Source: Streptomyces sp. MspMP-M5 (lineage in GTDB: Bacteria; Actinomycetota; Actinomycetes; Streptomycetales; Streptomycetaceae). Taken from it: a DNA stretch of 64,000 nucleotides. The DNA lies in NCBI RefSeq assembly GCF_000373585.1, contig NZ_KB891878.1, forward strand, positions 62,001 to 126,000. The letters are read 5' to 3'. Positions within the stretch are counted from its first letter, which is position 1. Every line of letters starts with the position of its first letter. Shown piece by piece: positions 1-7,885 of this stretch. The position numbers and the translations under genes were made by a program. A model generated the notes under the pieces. The model was given only the letters and a program-made list of their open reading frames with translations. It ran no database searches and was not told where the DNA came from.

Positions 1-63
1 GATCGCCGCCGCCACGATCTGGGCCCTGCGCGCCGCATTGGTGAACGTCCGCTCCGTCTGCAT
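1..63 (-). CDS. TetR-family regulator, N-terminal part only
   Basis: The complement reads ATG at 63 and gives MQTERTFTNAARRAQIVAAA before leaving the window, a typical start of a TetR DNA-binding domain (the 'R..I..AA' first helix). A GGTGAGG ribosome-binding site lies just upstream. Only 21 codons are visible, so the ligand and the regulated genes cannot be read. The palindrome at 90-107 lies about 30 bases upstream and is the obvious candidate operator. Family call is inferred from the N-terminus only. Confidence 0.6.
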   Translation of the reverse strand, partial: MQTERTFTNAARRAQIVAAAI

Positions 64-89
64 CGTGATCCTCACCCCCCGGAAGAGAT

Positions 90-107
90 TTTATCTATGC
101 AGATAAA
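90..107. promoter_or_regulatory. Palindrome upstream of tetR, candidate operator
   Basis: A perfect inverted repeat TTTATCT-ATGC-AGATAAA lies in an unusually AT-rich patch between the divergent TetR gene and the acetyltransferase remnant. TetR regulators usually bind such dyads next to their own gene. Size and position fit autoregulation; the binding itself is inference. Confidence 0.55.
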
Positions 108-173
108 TATCACCTCGACCGAATCAATTCCACCCACCGGCTCCGGTCTCCAGCCGCCGCGCTCCTACCGGCC

Positions 174-365
174 GTAAATCACTCCCCGGCCCCGGGCAAC
201 GGCTATATCGACGCCCTCCTCACCGAGGGCACCCGCGTGCTCGCCGCAGTGGACGTGTCCCGCATACGGGCCTCCACCGACCTCGGCAACGTCCCCATGG
301 CGAACGCCTTCCAACGCGCCGGATACGTCAACTTCCAACGCGAGATCAACATGACCTGGGACTGA
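174..365 (+). pseudogene. C-terminal remnant of a GNAT acetyltransferase
   Basis: The frame ending in TGA at 363-365 encodes about 60 residues. Its end, RIRASTDLGNVPMANAFQRA followed by GYVNFQREINMTWD, matches the 'TDlgN.pM...f...GY..f.r...M.W' C-terminus of GNAT N-acetyltransferases. No start codon, ribosome-binding site or acetyl-CoA binding core (R/QxxGxG/A) is visible upstream, so the N-terminal two thirds are gone. It was probably divergently transcribed from the tetR gene and may once have been its target. Recognition rests on the terminal motif alone. Confidence 0.5.
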
Positions 366-472
366 CACCTGTCGGTGCCTGTGCTGGTGCCTTGCCATGC
401 CTGGCGCGCCCCTCGTGTGTTAAGAAAGCGTCAAGAGGAAGTCAAGAGGGACACACCGAGGAGTGGGGAAGC

Positions 473-1531
473 GTGACGGGGCGGGAGCTGCCCGAGGAAT
501 TCGTGGCCGGGTATGCGGGGGTCCTCGCAGATGTCGCGCACACCGGGCGGCGACTCAGTCGTGCGGAGCTCCGGGCCCGGCGCGACGCGGGGGAACGGGC
601 CGCCGAGGCGGGGCACAGTCTGCGGGCCCTGGTCAACGCGCATCTCACGGTCACCCGGGAGTCCTGGCCGCGGTCCGCCTCGGCGCCGGCCGACAGTGTG
701 CTGGCGGCGCTGTCCCAGGCGGTGGACGCGCTGGCCGGCGGCTACGAACGGGCCCAGCACCTCGCGGTGCGGCAGGAGGAGGCCGCGCGCCGGGAGTTCA
801 TCGACGACTTGCTGTACGGGGGCAGTGACCTGGGCCGGCTGGCGGAGCGGGCGGAACGCTTCGGGCTGCGGCTGTCCCATGCGTACGCGGTCGCGGTGGC
901 CGAGGGGCCGGTGGCGTACGCGGAGGCCGATCCGGTGGCCCGGCGGGTGCAGCAGGCGCTGGTGGGGCGGTTCGGGGACCGGCAGATGCTGCTGACCACG
1001 AAGGAGGGCCGGCTGATCTGCATCGCCCCGGGCGGTCCGGCGGAGGTGCTGGCGTACTTCGCGCGGGAGGCGCACACCGCGACCGGCGGCCGGGTGGCGG
1101 TGGGCCGGACGCACGGTGGGGCCGGGGGCATCGTCCAGTCCTACGAGGAGGCGCTGAACGCGTTGGAGCTGGCCGAGCGGATGGGGCTGGCCGGGCCCGT
1201 GCTGCACGCCGCCGACCTGCTGGTCTATCCCGTGCTGACCCGGGACCGGCAGGCGATGGCCGATCTGGTGCGCAGCACGCTGGGGCCGCTGCGGGAGGCC
1301 CGGGGCGGGGCCGGACCGCTGCTGGAGACGCTGGCGGTGTACTTCGACGCGGGCTGTGTGGCGGCGGAGGCGGCCCGGCGGCTGTCGCTGAGCGTCCGGG
1401 CGCTGACCTACCGGCTGGCGCGGGTGCACCAGCTCACCGGCGCCGATCCGGCCGATCCGGTGCACCGGTACACGCTGCACACCGCCGTGATCGGCGCCCG
1501 GCTGCTGGACTGGCCCGCACAGGAGTTGTGA
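473..1531 (+). CDS. PucR/CdaR-type helix-turn-helix regulator
   Basis: A protein of 352 residues. The N-terminal half (about 1-120) is helical, like the RsbRD-type sensor region. The middle (about 140-260) resembles the GGDEF-like CdaR domain, with 'VAVGRTHGGAGGIVQSYEEA'. The C-terminus (about 285-345) is the PucR HTH: 'YFDAGCVAAEAARRLSLSVR' then 'ALTYRLARVHQLTG'. GTG at 473 is chosen because GAGGAG lies 9 bases upstream; the longer reading from 392 has no such site. These proteins are transcription regulators, often of catabolic or developmental genes; the target here is unknown. The last codons lie inside the first unit of an 18-bp tandem repeat. Confidence 0.82.
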   Translation: MTGRELPEEFVAGYAGVLADVAHTGRRLSRAELRARRDAGERAAEAGHSLRALVNAHLTVTRESWPRSASAPADSVLAALSQAVDALAGGYERAQHLAVRQEEAARREFIDDLLYGGSDLGRLAERAERFGLRLSHAYAVAVAEGPVAYAEADPVARRVQQALVGRFGDRQMLLTTKEGRLICIAPGGPAEVLAYFAREAHTATGGRVAVGRTHGGAGGIVQSYEEALNALELAERMGLAGPVLHAADLLVYPVLTRDRQAMADLVRSTLGPLREARGGAGPLLETLAVYFDAGCVAAEAARRLSLSVRALTYRLARVHQLTGADPADPVHRYTLHTAVIGARLLDWPAQEL

Positions 1532-1621
1532 CCCGCACAGGAGTTGTGACCGGCACAGGAGTTGTGACCCGCACAGGAGTTGTGACCCGCACAGGAGTTG
1601 TGACCCGCACAGGAGTGGTGA
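1514..1621. repeat. Six tandem 18-bp repeats
   Basis: Six head-to-tail copies of CCCGCACAGGAGTTGTGA start at 1514, 1532, 1550, 1568, 1586 and 1604. Unit 3 has CCGGC instead of CCCGC and unit 6 has GTGGTGA. Unit 1 is the end of the PucR-type gene (PAQEL-stop); the rest are downstream. Every unit contains AGGAG, then TT, then an overlapping GTGA, so each recreates a ribosome-binding-site-like stop/start junction. Near identity points to recent slippage expansion. Confidence 0.95.
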
Positions 1622-1657
1622 GCGGCAGGCGGCTGAAGGAGCGGTGGGCCGCCGAGG

Positions 1658-1951
1658 TCAGTGGAGGAGGCCGAGGACGAGGAGGGCCACGCCGGCCAGG
1701 GCGGCGAGGCCGGGGAGCGCGCCGTCCCGGTGCGGGCGGGCCTGACCGACCACCTCGCAGCGGTAGCGGAAGTGGCCCGGGCCGGCGGCCGCCGCGGCCG
1801 CCTCGTGCAGCGCCCGGAGTTCCTGGACGGGGAGGGTTTCGGTGCGTTCCATCGCGCGGGCCCGGGCGTGGGCCGCACGCGCCAGGAACGCACAGCACGC
1901 CGCCACGACCAGACCGGCCGAACCTATCCAGATCACCACATCACGCTCCAC
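1658..1951 (-). CDS. Miniature GIDE-like membrane protein
   Basis: A protein of 97 residues with a hydrophobic segment at each end (about 5-25 and 82-97). The stretch 'ETLPVQELRALHEAAAAAAG' then 'PGHFRYRCEVVGQARPH' resembles the start of the GIDE domain of bacterial membrane proteins annotated as E3-ligase-like. Those proteins are usually about 250 residues, with the GIDE domain between two membrane segments. Here most of the domain is missing and the text runs directly into the C-terminal helix, which suggests an internal deletion or a minimal paralogue. Start GTG at 1951 has only a very close GGAG; GTG at 1939 would be better spaced. Function unknown. Confidence 0.55.
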   Translation of the reverse strand: MERDVVIWIGSAGLVVAACCAFLARAAHARARAMERTETLPVQELRALHEAAAAAAGPGHFRYRCEVVGQARPHRDGALPGLAALAGVALLVLGLLH

Positions 1952-2032
1952 GCTCCGTCCGGTTCCTCCCTCGACCGCGCGACCCTACCCGGGACGTCCG
2001 GTGGCGGGGCACCGCGGGGTGGCGTGCGCGGA

Positions 2033-2066
2033 GCGGCCCGGACAGGGCCGCGCCCGGCCGGGCCGC
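2033..2066. terminator. Possible hairpin after the phosphoesterase gene
   Basis: GCGGCCCGG at 2033-2041 pairs with CCGGGCCGC at 2058-2066 across a 16-base loop, about 60 bases beyond the stop of the minus-strand phosphoesterase. There is no T-tract, as usual in Streptomyces. Such GC-rich sequence forms hairpins easily, so the call is weak. Confidence 0.35.
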
Positions 2067-2126
2067 CGCGGTGCGCGGTGGTCCGGCCGGGCGCGGTGGG
2101 CGCGGGACCAGGGTGGTTCGGCCGGT

Positions 2127-3971
2127 TCAGGCCGTGCCCTGCTCCTTGCGGCGCCGGAGGGCGAAGAAGGTGCCGGTGGCGCCGGCCGCGACGGCGGCCG
2201 CCGCGATGCCGACGGGCAGGACGGGGAAGCCCGAGCCGTCGTCGACGGCGGCGGTGTTCTCCATCGCGGGGCCCGGGGTGATGCTGGTCCGGACCGGCGC
2301 GACCGGGCGGATCGGGCCGACGGACTTGACCGAGCCGTCGGCGTTCAGCAGCACCTGCTTGTTGTTGGGGTGCCGGAAGTCGAACATCCCGCGCAGCGAG
2401 CCGGCCCGGGCGTCGAAGGAGGCGTCACCGATCCGGCCGAGGTGCCAGTTGTCCTCGACGAACTTGATCACCGAGGTCTGCTCGGTGGCGGTGTGGTCGA
2501 TGTGGTTGGTCCTGCTGTACGGGGAGATGACCAGCAGCGGCTGACGGGTGCCCGGACCGCAGCGGTCCTGGTAGCCGCCGGCGGCCGCGGGGCCGGACTG
2601 GCAGGCGGGGCCGTCGGTGGACTTGCCGTCGGAGCCGGCGGCGGTGTCCTTGGAGCCGTTGCGCGGCTTGGCGTAGGCGTGGTCGTACCAGCCGTCGGAG
2701 TCGTCGTAAGCGACGACGACGGCGGTGTCCTTCCACTGGGGCGCCTGCTGGATGCGGTTGATCTGCTCGACGAGGAAGTGCTGTTCGTCGATCGGGTCGG
2801 AGTTGCCGGCGTGGCCGTCCTGGTAGGCGGGGGCCTTCAGGAAGCTGACGGCGGGCAGCTTGCCGGCGCGCAGTGCGGCGTCGAAGTCGGTCAGGTCGTA
2901 GTTGTGGTTGGCCTGGCCGGCGTGGCCGATCTCGTCGACGCTCTTGGGCGGCAGGTGGTGCGGGTTGGCCGTGGACTTGTAGTACTGGAACGGGGCGTGG
3001 TGCGGGTTGTAGTCGACGACCGACGCGCCGCCGACGTTGGCGTGCGTGGTGCCGCGGCACTGGGCGTAGTGGCCCTGCTTCCCGTCCCAGGCGGTGCTCG
3101 GCCGGAAGCCGCCCTGGAACCAGCCCCAGCTGACGTTGCGGGTGTTGAGCAGGTCGCCGATGTTGCGGCCCTGCATCGCGGCGAGCGCGCTCTTGCCGCT
3201 GTGGTCCTTGTTGGAGCAGTCGTCGTACGCCGGGTCCGGGTCGCTGATCATCGTGCCGACGCCCTTGGCGTCGGGCGACTGGACGACGGAGGTGTCCGGC
3301 TTGTCGGTCTGCTTGGGGTTCTCGGTGCCCGAGGCGGGGTCGGTGGAGATCACGCCGTGGGTCTGGCCGGAGGCCAGGTTGATCGCGCCCGGGCTGGAGG
3401 GGCCGTACACCGAGCCGAAGGAGCGGTCGTTGAGGGCGTAGTGCTGGGCGTAGTTCCACAGGCCGGTGACGGTGTTGCCGTCGTAGTAGTCCATCACCAG
3501 GCCGGGCTCGCCGAAGAGGCCGCCGGAGCACTTGCCGGAGTCGGTGTTCTGGACGAACTTGTCGGCCTTGCCGGCGTTGTAGGCGTACTGCTCGGGGCCG
3601 TACTCGTGGTTCTGGTCGCAGGTCATGGCCTGCTGCGGGGTGAGCCGCTTGGGGAGGTACTGGTTCGGGTTGTGCTTGAGCAACCCGGCCGTGCGCAGGT
3701 TGTCGATGTCGCGCGGGGTCTTCGGGGACGGGGTGAACTTCGTCCCGTCGGTGTTCGCGGCCTTGGGGTAGGTGGCGAAGTAGTGGTCGAACGAGATGTT
3801 CTCGTCGAAGATGACGACCACGTGCTTGACCGGGGTGGCCGTGCCCGAGTGGCCGGCCTGCGGCCCGCCGGCGGCCAGAGCGGGTGCGCCGCCGCCCAGT
3901 GCGGCAAGCGCAACGGCTCCGGTGACGGCCCCCAAGGTCCGTATCACGTGGGTCTTTCCCCTGTTGGCCAT
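2127..3971 (-). CDS. Secreted, membrane-anchored phosphoesterase (phospholipase C/acid phosphatase family)
   Basis: A protein of 614 residues. An N-terminal signal (about 1-33, ending ALAA) is followed by 'VKHVVVIFDENISFDHYFAT', the metal-binding start of the PF04185 phosphoesterase family, with 'GPSSPGAINLASGQTHGV' and 'VVVAYDDSDGWYDH' further on. The C-terminus has one hydrophobic helix and then RRRKEQ, so the enzyme is probably held on the outer face of the membrane. No LPxTG sortase signal is seen. ATG at 3971 follows GGAGG by 11 bases and gives a proper signal peptide. Family members hydrolyse phosphate esters such as phospholipids; substrate unknown. Monocistronic. Confidence 0.85.
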   Translation of the reverse strand: MANRGKTHVIRTLGAVTGAVALAALGGGAPALAAGGPQAGHSGTATPVKHVVVIFDENISFDHYFATYPKAANTDGTKFTPSPKTPRDIDNLRTAGLLKHNPNQYLPKRLTPQQAMTCDQNHEYGPEQYAYNAGKADKFVQNTDSGKCSGGLFGEPGLVMDYYDGNTVTGLWNYAQHYALNDRSFGSVYGPSSPGAINLASGQTHGVISTDPASGTENPKQTDKPDTSVVQSPDAKGVGTMISDPDPAYDDCSNKDHSGKSALAAMQGRNIGDLLNTRNVSWGWFQGGFRPSTAWDGKQGHYAQCRGTTHANVGGASVVDYNPHHAPFQYYKSTANPHHLPPKSVDEIGHAGQANHNYDLTDFDAALRAGKLPAVSFLKAPAYQDGHAGNSDPIDEQHFLVEQINRIQQAPQWKDTAVVVAYDDSDGWYDHAYAKPRNGSKDTAAGSDGKSTDGPACQSGPAAAGGYQDRCGPGTRQPLLVISPYSRTNHIDHTATEQTSVIKFVEDNWHLGRIGDASFDARAGSLRGMFDFRHPNNKQVLLNADGSVKSVGPIRPVAPVRTSITPGPAMENTAAVDDGSGFPVLPVGIAAAAVAAGATGTFFALRRRKEQGTA

Positions 3972-4189
3972 CTGGTTCTCATCCTCCGGGCGGGTCGGTT
4001 GCTCCGTACGGCCGGATGCTCTGCCGGACGGACGGCGGCGGGGCAGAGCCATGATGGCGCGTAGGTGAACACCGGGTCAGGTATCCCAGGGCAAAGCTTG
4101 ACCGCCTGTTGACTCTTGGGGCCGACGGCGGCCTGGTGTCCTTCCGTTGTACGCGAGGAGCCGGTGGCCTGTCAGGCGGCGGGGCCGCT

Positions 4190-5536
4190 CTACCGCGCCA
4201 GGAGGGCCCGGCCGTACCAGTCGGAGCGGTCCCGTACGCCCGGCAGCGCGAAGAAGTAGCCGCCGCCGAAGGGTTTGACGTAGTCGGTCAGCGGCTCGCC
4301 CGCCAGCCGGCGCTGGACGGTCTCGAACTGCCGGGCCAGGTCCTGCTGGTAGCAGCAGAAGAGCAGGCCCATGTCGAGGTTGCCGTTGGCGTCCATACCG
4401 CGGTCGTAGTTGTAGGCGCGGCGCAGCAGGCGCTGGTCGGCGGTGTCCGGGGTGCGCGGATTGGCCTTGCGGATGTGGCTGTCCAGGGGGATGACATCGC
4501 CCTTGGGGTCGTCGGGGTAGACGGGGGTGTCGTGCTCGTCGTTGCCGTCGAGCGGGGCGCCGGTCTCCCGGGCGCGGCCGAACATCCGCTCCTGCTCGGT
4601 CAGTGAGACCCGGTCCCAGAACTCCACCAGCATCCGGATCAGCCGGACGACCTGGTAGCTGCCGCCGACCGCCCAGTCCGGTTCGCCCGCGCCCCTGCCG
4701 ACCCAGACCAGGTCCCGCATCTCGCGGGCCGAGCCGGGGTCGGGGTTGGCGGTGCCGTCCTTGAAGCCGAAGAGGTTGCGGGGGGTGCCGGTGGGGCGCG
4801 GCGGGCTGGCGAAGCCGTCCAGCCGCCAGCGGACCTGCAACCCGCCGCGGGTGTGGCGGGTGAGGTCGCGCAGCGCGTGCAGCACGGTGTCGGTGTCGTC
4901 GGCGCAGAGTTGGAGGCTCAGGTCACCGTGGCACCAGTCGGCCTGGAGGTCGTCGTCGGGGAAGGCGGGCATGGTGGTCAGGCGGCGGGGCGCGCGGGCG
5001 CGCAGCCCGAACCGGTCGTCGAAGAGCGCCGCGCCGACGCCGACGGTGACCGACAGGGCGCCGGGCGGGAGTTGGGGGCCGAGGATGCCGGAGTCGGCGG
5101 GCGGGCCGGTGATGCCGAGCGGGTCGGGGACGCCGCCGCCGGTGAGGAAGCGGGCCCGTTCGGTGAGGGTGCGCAGCAGGTCGGCGAGGTCCTGGCGGCC
5201 CTCGGCGGTGATGTCGCACGCGACGAACGCGGTGACCCGGCGGGGCGCGGTGAGGACGGCGGCCTGGTGCGGGCCGTGGAAGGGCACCGCGGGCGCGGGG
5301 GCGTCGAGCGGGCCGGTGCCGGGCGCCGGGGGTTGCCGGCCGGTGCCGTCGGCGTAGGGGGTCCGGAGGGGGGCGGCTCCGCCGGCCACCAGTCCGCCGG
5401 CGCCGGCCAGTGCCGCGCCGCGCAGGAAACCGCGCCGGGCGACGCCGCTCCGCCGGGTGCCCTCGGCGCCCGCACCGCCGCTGCCCCTTCCCCTGCCGCT
5501 GCCCTTGCCGCTGCCGCCGTGCATGGCGTCGTTCAC
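4190..5536 (-). CDS. efeB: Tat-exported Dyp-type heme peroxidase EfeB
   Basis: A protein of 448 residues with a twin-arginine signal (RRGFLRG then a hydrophobic Ala/Gly run). The Dyp-peroxidase motif GFKDGT (in 'LFGFKDGTANP') is present, as is the late 'DMGLLFCCYQQDLARQF' region. EfeB acts outside the membrane with EfeO, using heme-peroxidase chemistry to oxidise ferrous iron or handle heme. The start is probably GTG at 5536, because GGAGG lies 5 bases upstream and it overlaps the efeO stop as GTGA; ATG at 5524 would be too far. It is translationally coupled to efeO. No efeU permease gene is next to it. Confidence 0.88.
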   Translation of the reverse strand: MNDAMHGGSGKGSGRGRGSGGAGAEGTRRSGVARRGFLRGAALAGAGGLVAGGAAPLRTPYADGTGRQPPAPGTGPLDAPAPAVPFHGPHQAAVLTAPRRVTAFVACDITAEGRQDLADLLRTLTERARFLTGGGVPDPLGITGPPADSGILGPQLPPGALSVTVGVGAALFDDRFGLRARAPRRLTTMPAFPDDDLQADWCHGDLSLQLCADDTDTVLHALRDLTRHTRGGLQVRWRLDGFASPPRPTGTPRNLFGFKDGTANPDPGSAREMRDLVWVGRGAGEPDWAVGGSYQVVRLIRMLVEFWDRVSLTEQERMFGRARETGAPLDGNDEHDTPVYPDDPKGDVIPLDSHIRKANPRTPDTADQRLLRRAYNYDRGMDANGNLDMGLLFCCYQQDLARQFETVQRRLAGEPLTDYVKPFGGGYFFALPGVRDRSDWYGRALLAR

Positions 5537-6738
5537 ACCGTCCTCCGCGGATCGCACAGGGTGGCCACCGAGGCCAGCCGCTCCACCAGGTCGCCCACCG
5601 CCGCGTCGGTCCGCTCCCGTTCGGTGCGGCTCAGGGCGTCGAGCGGGGTCCAGCGGCCGTTCCGCCGGAAGCCGTCGAGGAGTGTCCCGGTACGATCCAA
5701 CGCGCTGTCGAGCCGCGGGAGTTCGGGGTAGCGGGTGGCGAGCAGGGGGCGCAGGCGGGCGAGTACCGCGCGGGTGCCGTCGAGGTTGGCGCGGGCGGTG
5801 GCGAGGTTGCTGCCGCTGCCGTAGTCGGTGCGGCCGGTCAGCTCGAACTGCGCGGTGTTCTCCAGGATCTCGTGCGCCCGCAGGCCGAGCGCCGCCGGGT
5901 CCATCCGGGCCTGGGCCCATGCGTCGCGCAGGGCGTGCACCGCCGCGGCGAGCGCGCCGGCCGGGGCGCGCAGCGCGGCCGCGGACTCGTCGTGCCACAG
6001 GCCGTACTCGACGCGGTGGAAACCGGTGAACCCGGGGTCGTGGACGCCGCCCGCGAGCCCGGCCGTGGTCCCGTTGATCTTCTGGTCCGCGTCGCCGAAC
6101 TCGCCGTAGGCGGCGCCCAGTCGCTCGTAGGTCAGATGGGCGGGCAGCCAGGCGTCGCGGGCGGCGGAGAGGTCGCCGTCGGCGATGTCCGCGCGCAGGG
6201 CGTCGGTCCGGCGGACGAGGTCGTCGAGGCCGCCGGCGACCCACTTCTGGTAGTCGATCGCCGGGCCGATCAGGTCGTGCTGGGTGATCGGCGCGGCGGC
6301 CGGTCCGCCGCGGCCGCCGCCGGCGATGCGGACGGTGGGCCCGGTGGTCGCGTCGGCGTCGTCGGGCAGGCAGGTGAAGGCGTACGCGCCGGGGCCGAGG
6401 CGGACCCGCAACTGGCGGGTGGTGCCGGGGCCGATGCCCTCCACCTCACCGTAGACCGGTCCGCCGCCGGCGCCGCGGAGAGAGACCTCGGCGGGGCCGC
6501 TGGAGCTGTTGCGGAGGTCGAAGACCTGGAGGCCGGCGCGCGGGTGCTGCCAGCCGCGGCCGCAGGCACCCGGGGAGATCTCGACGGTGGTGTGCGGGAG
6601 GCCGTCCGCGGTGGCGTCGGAATCGGGTCCGGCGCCGGCGGTCAGCGCGACCGCGGCGACGGCTCCGGCCGCGAACACGGCGCCGCCGGGACCCCAGACG
6701 CGCGGCGACCGCAGCCTTTGCAGGCCGGCTCGTGGCAC
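5533..6738 (-). CDS. efeO: Iron-uptake protein EfeO (cupredoxin + M75 peptidase-like)
   Basis: A protein of 401 residues with an N-terminal membrane/signal segment. A cupredoxin-like domain ('PGAYAFTCLPDD') is followed by an M75 imelysin-like domain carrying the HxxE metal motif as HRVE in 'GFHRVEYGLW' and a terminal 'TDYGSGSNLATARANL' region. It is a periplasmic-side iron-binding partner of EfeB and EfeU. GTG at 6738 is chosen because AGGAGG lies 4 bases upstream; longer readings have no site. It is the first gene of the efeO-efeB operon. Identity is clear; function without a neighbouring efeU is uncertain. Confidence 0.87.
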   Translation of the reverse strand: MPRAGLQRLRSPRVWGPGGAVFAAGAVAAVALTAGAGPDSDATADGLPHTTVEISPGACGRGWQHPRAGLQVFDLRNSSSGPAEVSLRGAGGGPVYGEVEGIGPGTTRQLRVRLGPGAYAFTCLPDDADATTGPTVRIAGGGRGGPAAAPITQHDLIGPAIDYQKWVAGGLDDLVRRTDALRADIADGDLSAARDAWLPAHLTYERLGAAYGEFGDADQKINGTTAGLAGGVHDPGFTGFHRVEYGLWHDESAAALRAPAGALAAAVHALRDAWAQARMDPAALGLRAHEILENTAQFELTGRTDYGSGSNLATARANLDGTRAVLARLRPLLATRYPELPRLDSALDRTGTLLDGFRRNGRWTPLDALSRTERERTDAAVGDLVERLASVATLCDPRRTV

Positions 6739-7050
6739 GGGTCCTCCTGGGGCGCATGGAACGGTGGTGGCAGGCGGGAAGGACCCGCGGCCCCTCCCGC
6801 CGCACATGCTAGGCAGACCCCGCGCCCCCGAACATCCTTCCGGCGGCCTGGATACCAAGAGTTTCCCGTGCCTTCACCGTCCCGTCGGGCGGCGGCCGCG
6901 GCCGGCCCGGCCACCCTCCGAGATCCGCGACCGGGAGGGGTGAACCTCCGGCCCGCAATGACCGTCTACAGTCCTGTAGACATTCGTGGGTTCACCACGT
7001 GGGTCACCTGGGCAACGAGCGAGCGCCATCGTGCGCCGGAAGGGCGGAAC
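6739..7050. other. Divergent intergenic region, efeO / COG4705 gene
   Basis: About 310 bases without a supportable gene. It holds the efeO ribosome-binding site, a TAGCAT hexamer on the minus strand near 6806-6811 that could be a -10 element, and the perfect palindrome at 6964-6981. I see no Fur- or DmdR-like box that I can defend. Confidence 0.5.
6964..6981. promoter_or_regulatory. Perfect 18-bp palindrome, candidate operator
   Basis: GTCTACAG-TC-CTGTAGAC, about 70 bases before the COG4705 gene. The core TCTACA-N4-TGTAGA recurs at 30310-30325 in another promoter region. TACA/TGTA half-sites resemble operators of the BlaI/MecI/CopY winged-helix repressors, though with a different spacer. No such repressor gene is in the window. 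Confidence 0.55.
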
Positions 7051-7875
7051 ATGTCGATCGGACAGCCGGACAGCACGGCGGTGGCGGCACCCCGGGCCCG
7101 GGAGCGGCATCCCGGCGCCGCTCCGGCCCGGAGCAAGGTGCCCCAGGTCACGGCGCTGTTCTGGGTGGTGAAGATCCTCACCACCGGCATGGGCGAGACC
7201 GCCTCGGACTACCTGGGCCGGACGCTGGGGCCGATACCCGCGGGCGCCCTGGGATTCGCCGGGTTCGCGATCCTGCTGACGGCACAGTTCCGTTCGCCCC
7301 GCTACCGGGCCGGGATCTACTGGTCGGCGATCGTCATGGTGAGCGTCTTCGGGACGATGGCCGCCGACGTCGTCCACGTCATCGTCGGGGTCCCCTACGT
7401 GGTCTCCACCGTCGCCTTCGCAGTGGCACTGGCCGCCGTCCTGATCGCCTGGTACGTCTCCGAGGGCACGCTCTCCCTGCACACCGTCCGCACCCGCCGC
7501 CGGGAGACCTTCTACTGGGCCACGGTGCTCACCACCTTCGCCCTGGGCACCGCGGCCGGCGACCTCACCGCGGGCACCCTGCGCCTGGGGTATCTGACCT
7601 CGGGCCTCGTCTTCGGCGCGCTCATCCTGGTGCCCCCGCTCGCGGGGCGGTTCCTCGGGCTCAACGCGGTCGCCGCGTTCTGGGGCGCCTACATCCTGAC
7701 CCGGCCGCTCGGGGCCTCGTTCGCCGACTGGATGGGCGTCCCGGCCACCCGCGGCGGCCTCGACTGGGGCACCGGCCCGGTCACCCTCGCGCTGACCGTG
7801 CCCATCGCCCTGCTCATCGGCTACCTCGCGACGACCGGCAAGGACACCCCCGGGGACGACCCGACCGACGGCTGA
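7051..7875 (+). CDS. COG4705-type polytopic membrane protein
   Basis: A protein of 274 residues with about eight hydrophobic segments in two similar halves: 'FWVVKILTTGMGETASDYLG' begins the first and 'FYWATVLTTFALGTAAGDLT' the second. This duplicated 'T.(G)E..(S/A)(D)' pattern is what is annotated as the COG4705 membrane-anchored family, of unknown function. ATG at 7051 follows an AAGGGCGGAA stretch. The upstream palindrome suggests repressor control. The gene converges on the methyltransferase, with 10 bases between stops. Confidence 0.75.
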   Translation: MSIGQPDSTAVAAPRARERHPGAAPARSKVPQVTALFWVVKILTTGMGETASDYLGRTLGPIPAGALGFAGFAILLTAQFRSPRYRAGIYWSAIVMVSVFGTMAADVVHVIVGVPYVVSTVAFAVALAAVLIAWYVSEGTLSLHTVRTRRRETFYWATVLTTFALGTAAGDLTAGTLRLGYLTSGLVFGALILVPPLAGRFLGLNAVAAFWGAYILTRPLGASFADWMGVPATRGGLDWGTGPVTLALTVPIALLIGYLATTGKDTPGDDPTDG

Positions 7876-7885
7876 CGGTGCGCGG

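Noticed and set aside
1514-1621. CRISPR array
   Set aside because: The units are contiguous with no spacers; it is a simple tandem repeat.
1528-2544. Long plus-strand frame starting in the 18-bp repeats
   Set aside because: It runs antisense to the GIDE-like and phosphoesterase genes and has no recognisable domain; its start is only the repeated GTGA.
2425-3531. Long Arg/Pro-rich open frames on the minus strand within the phosphoesterase gene
   Set aside because: They are out-of-frame shadows of the secreted phosphoesterase, with no start signals and the Arg/Pro/Gly composition typical of shifted frames in GC-rich DNA.
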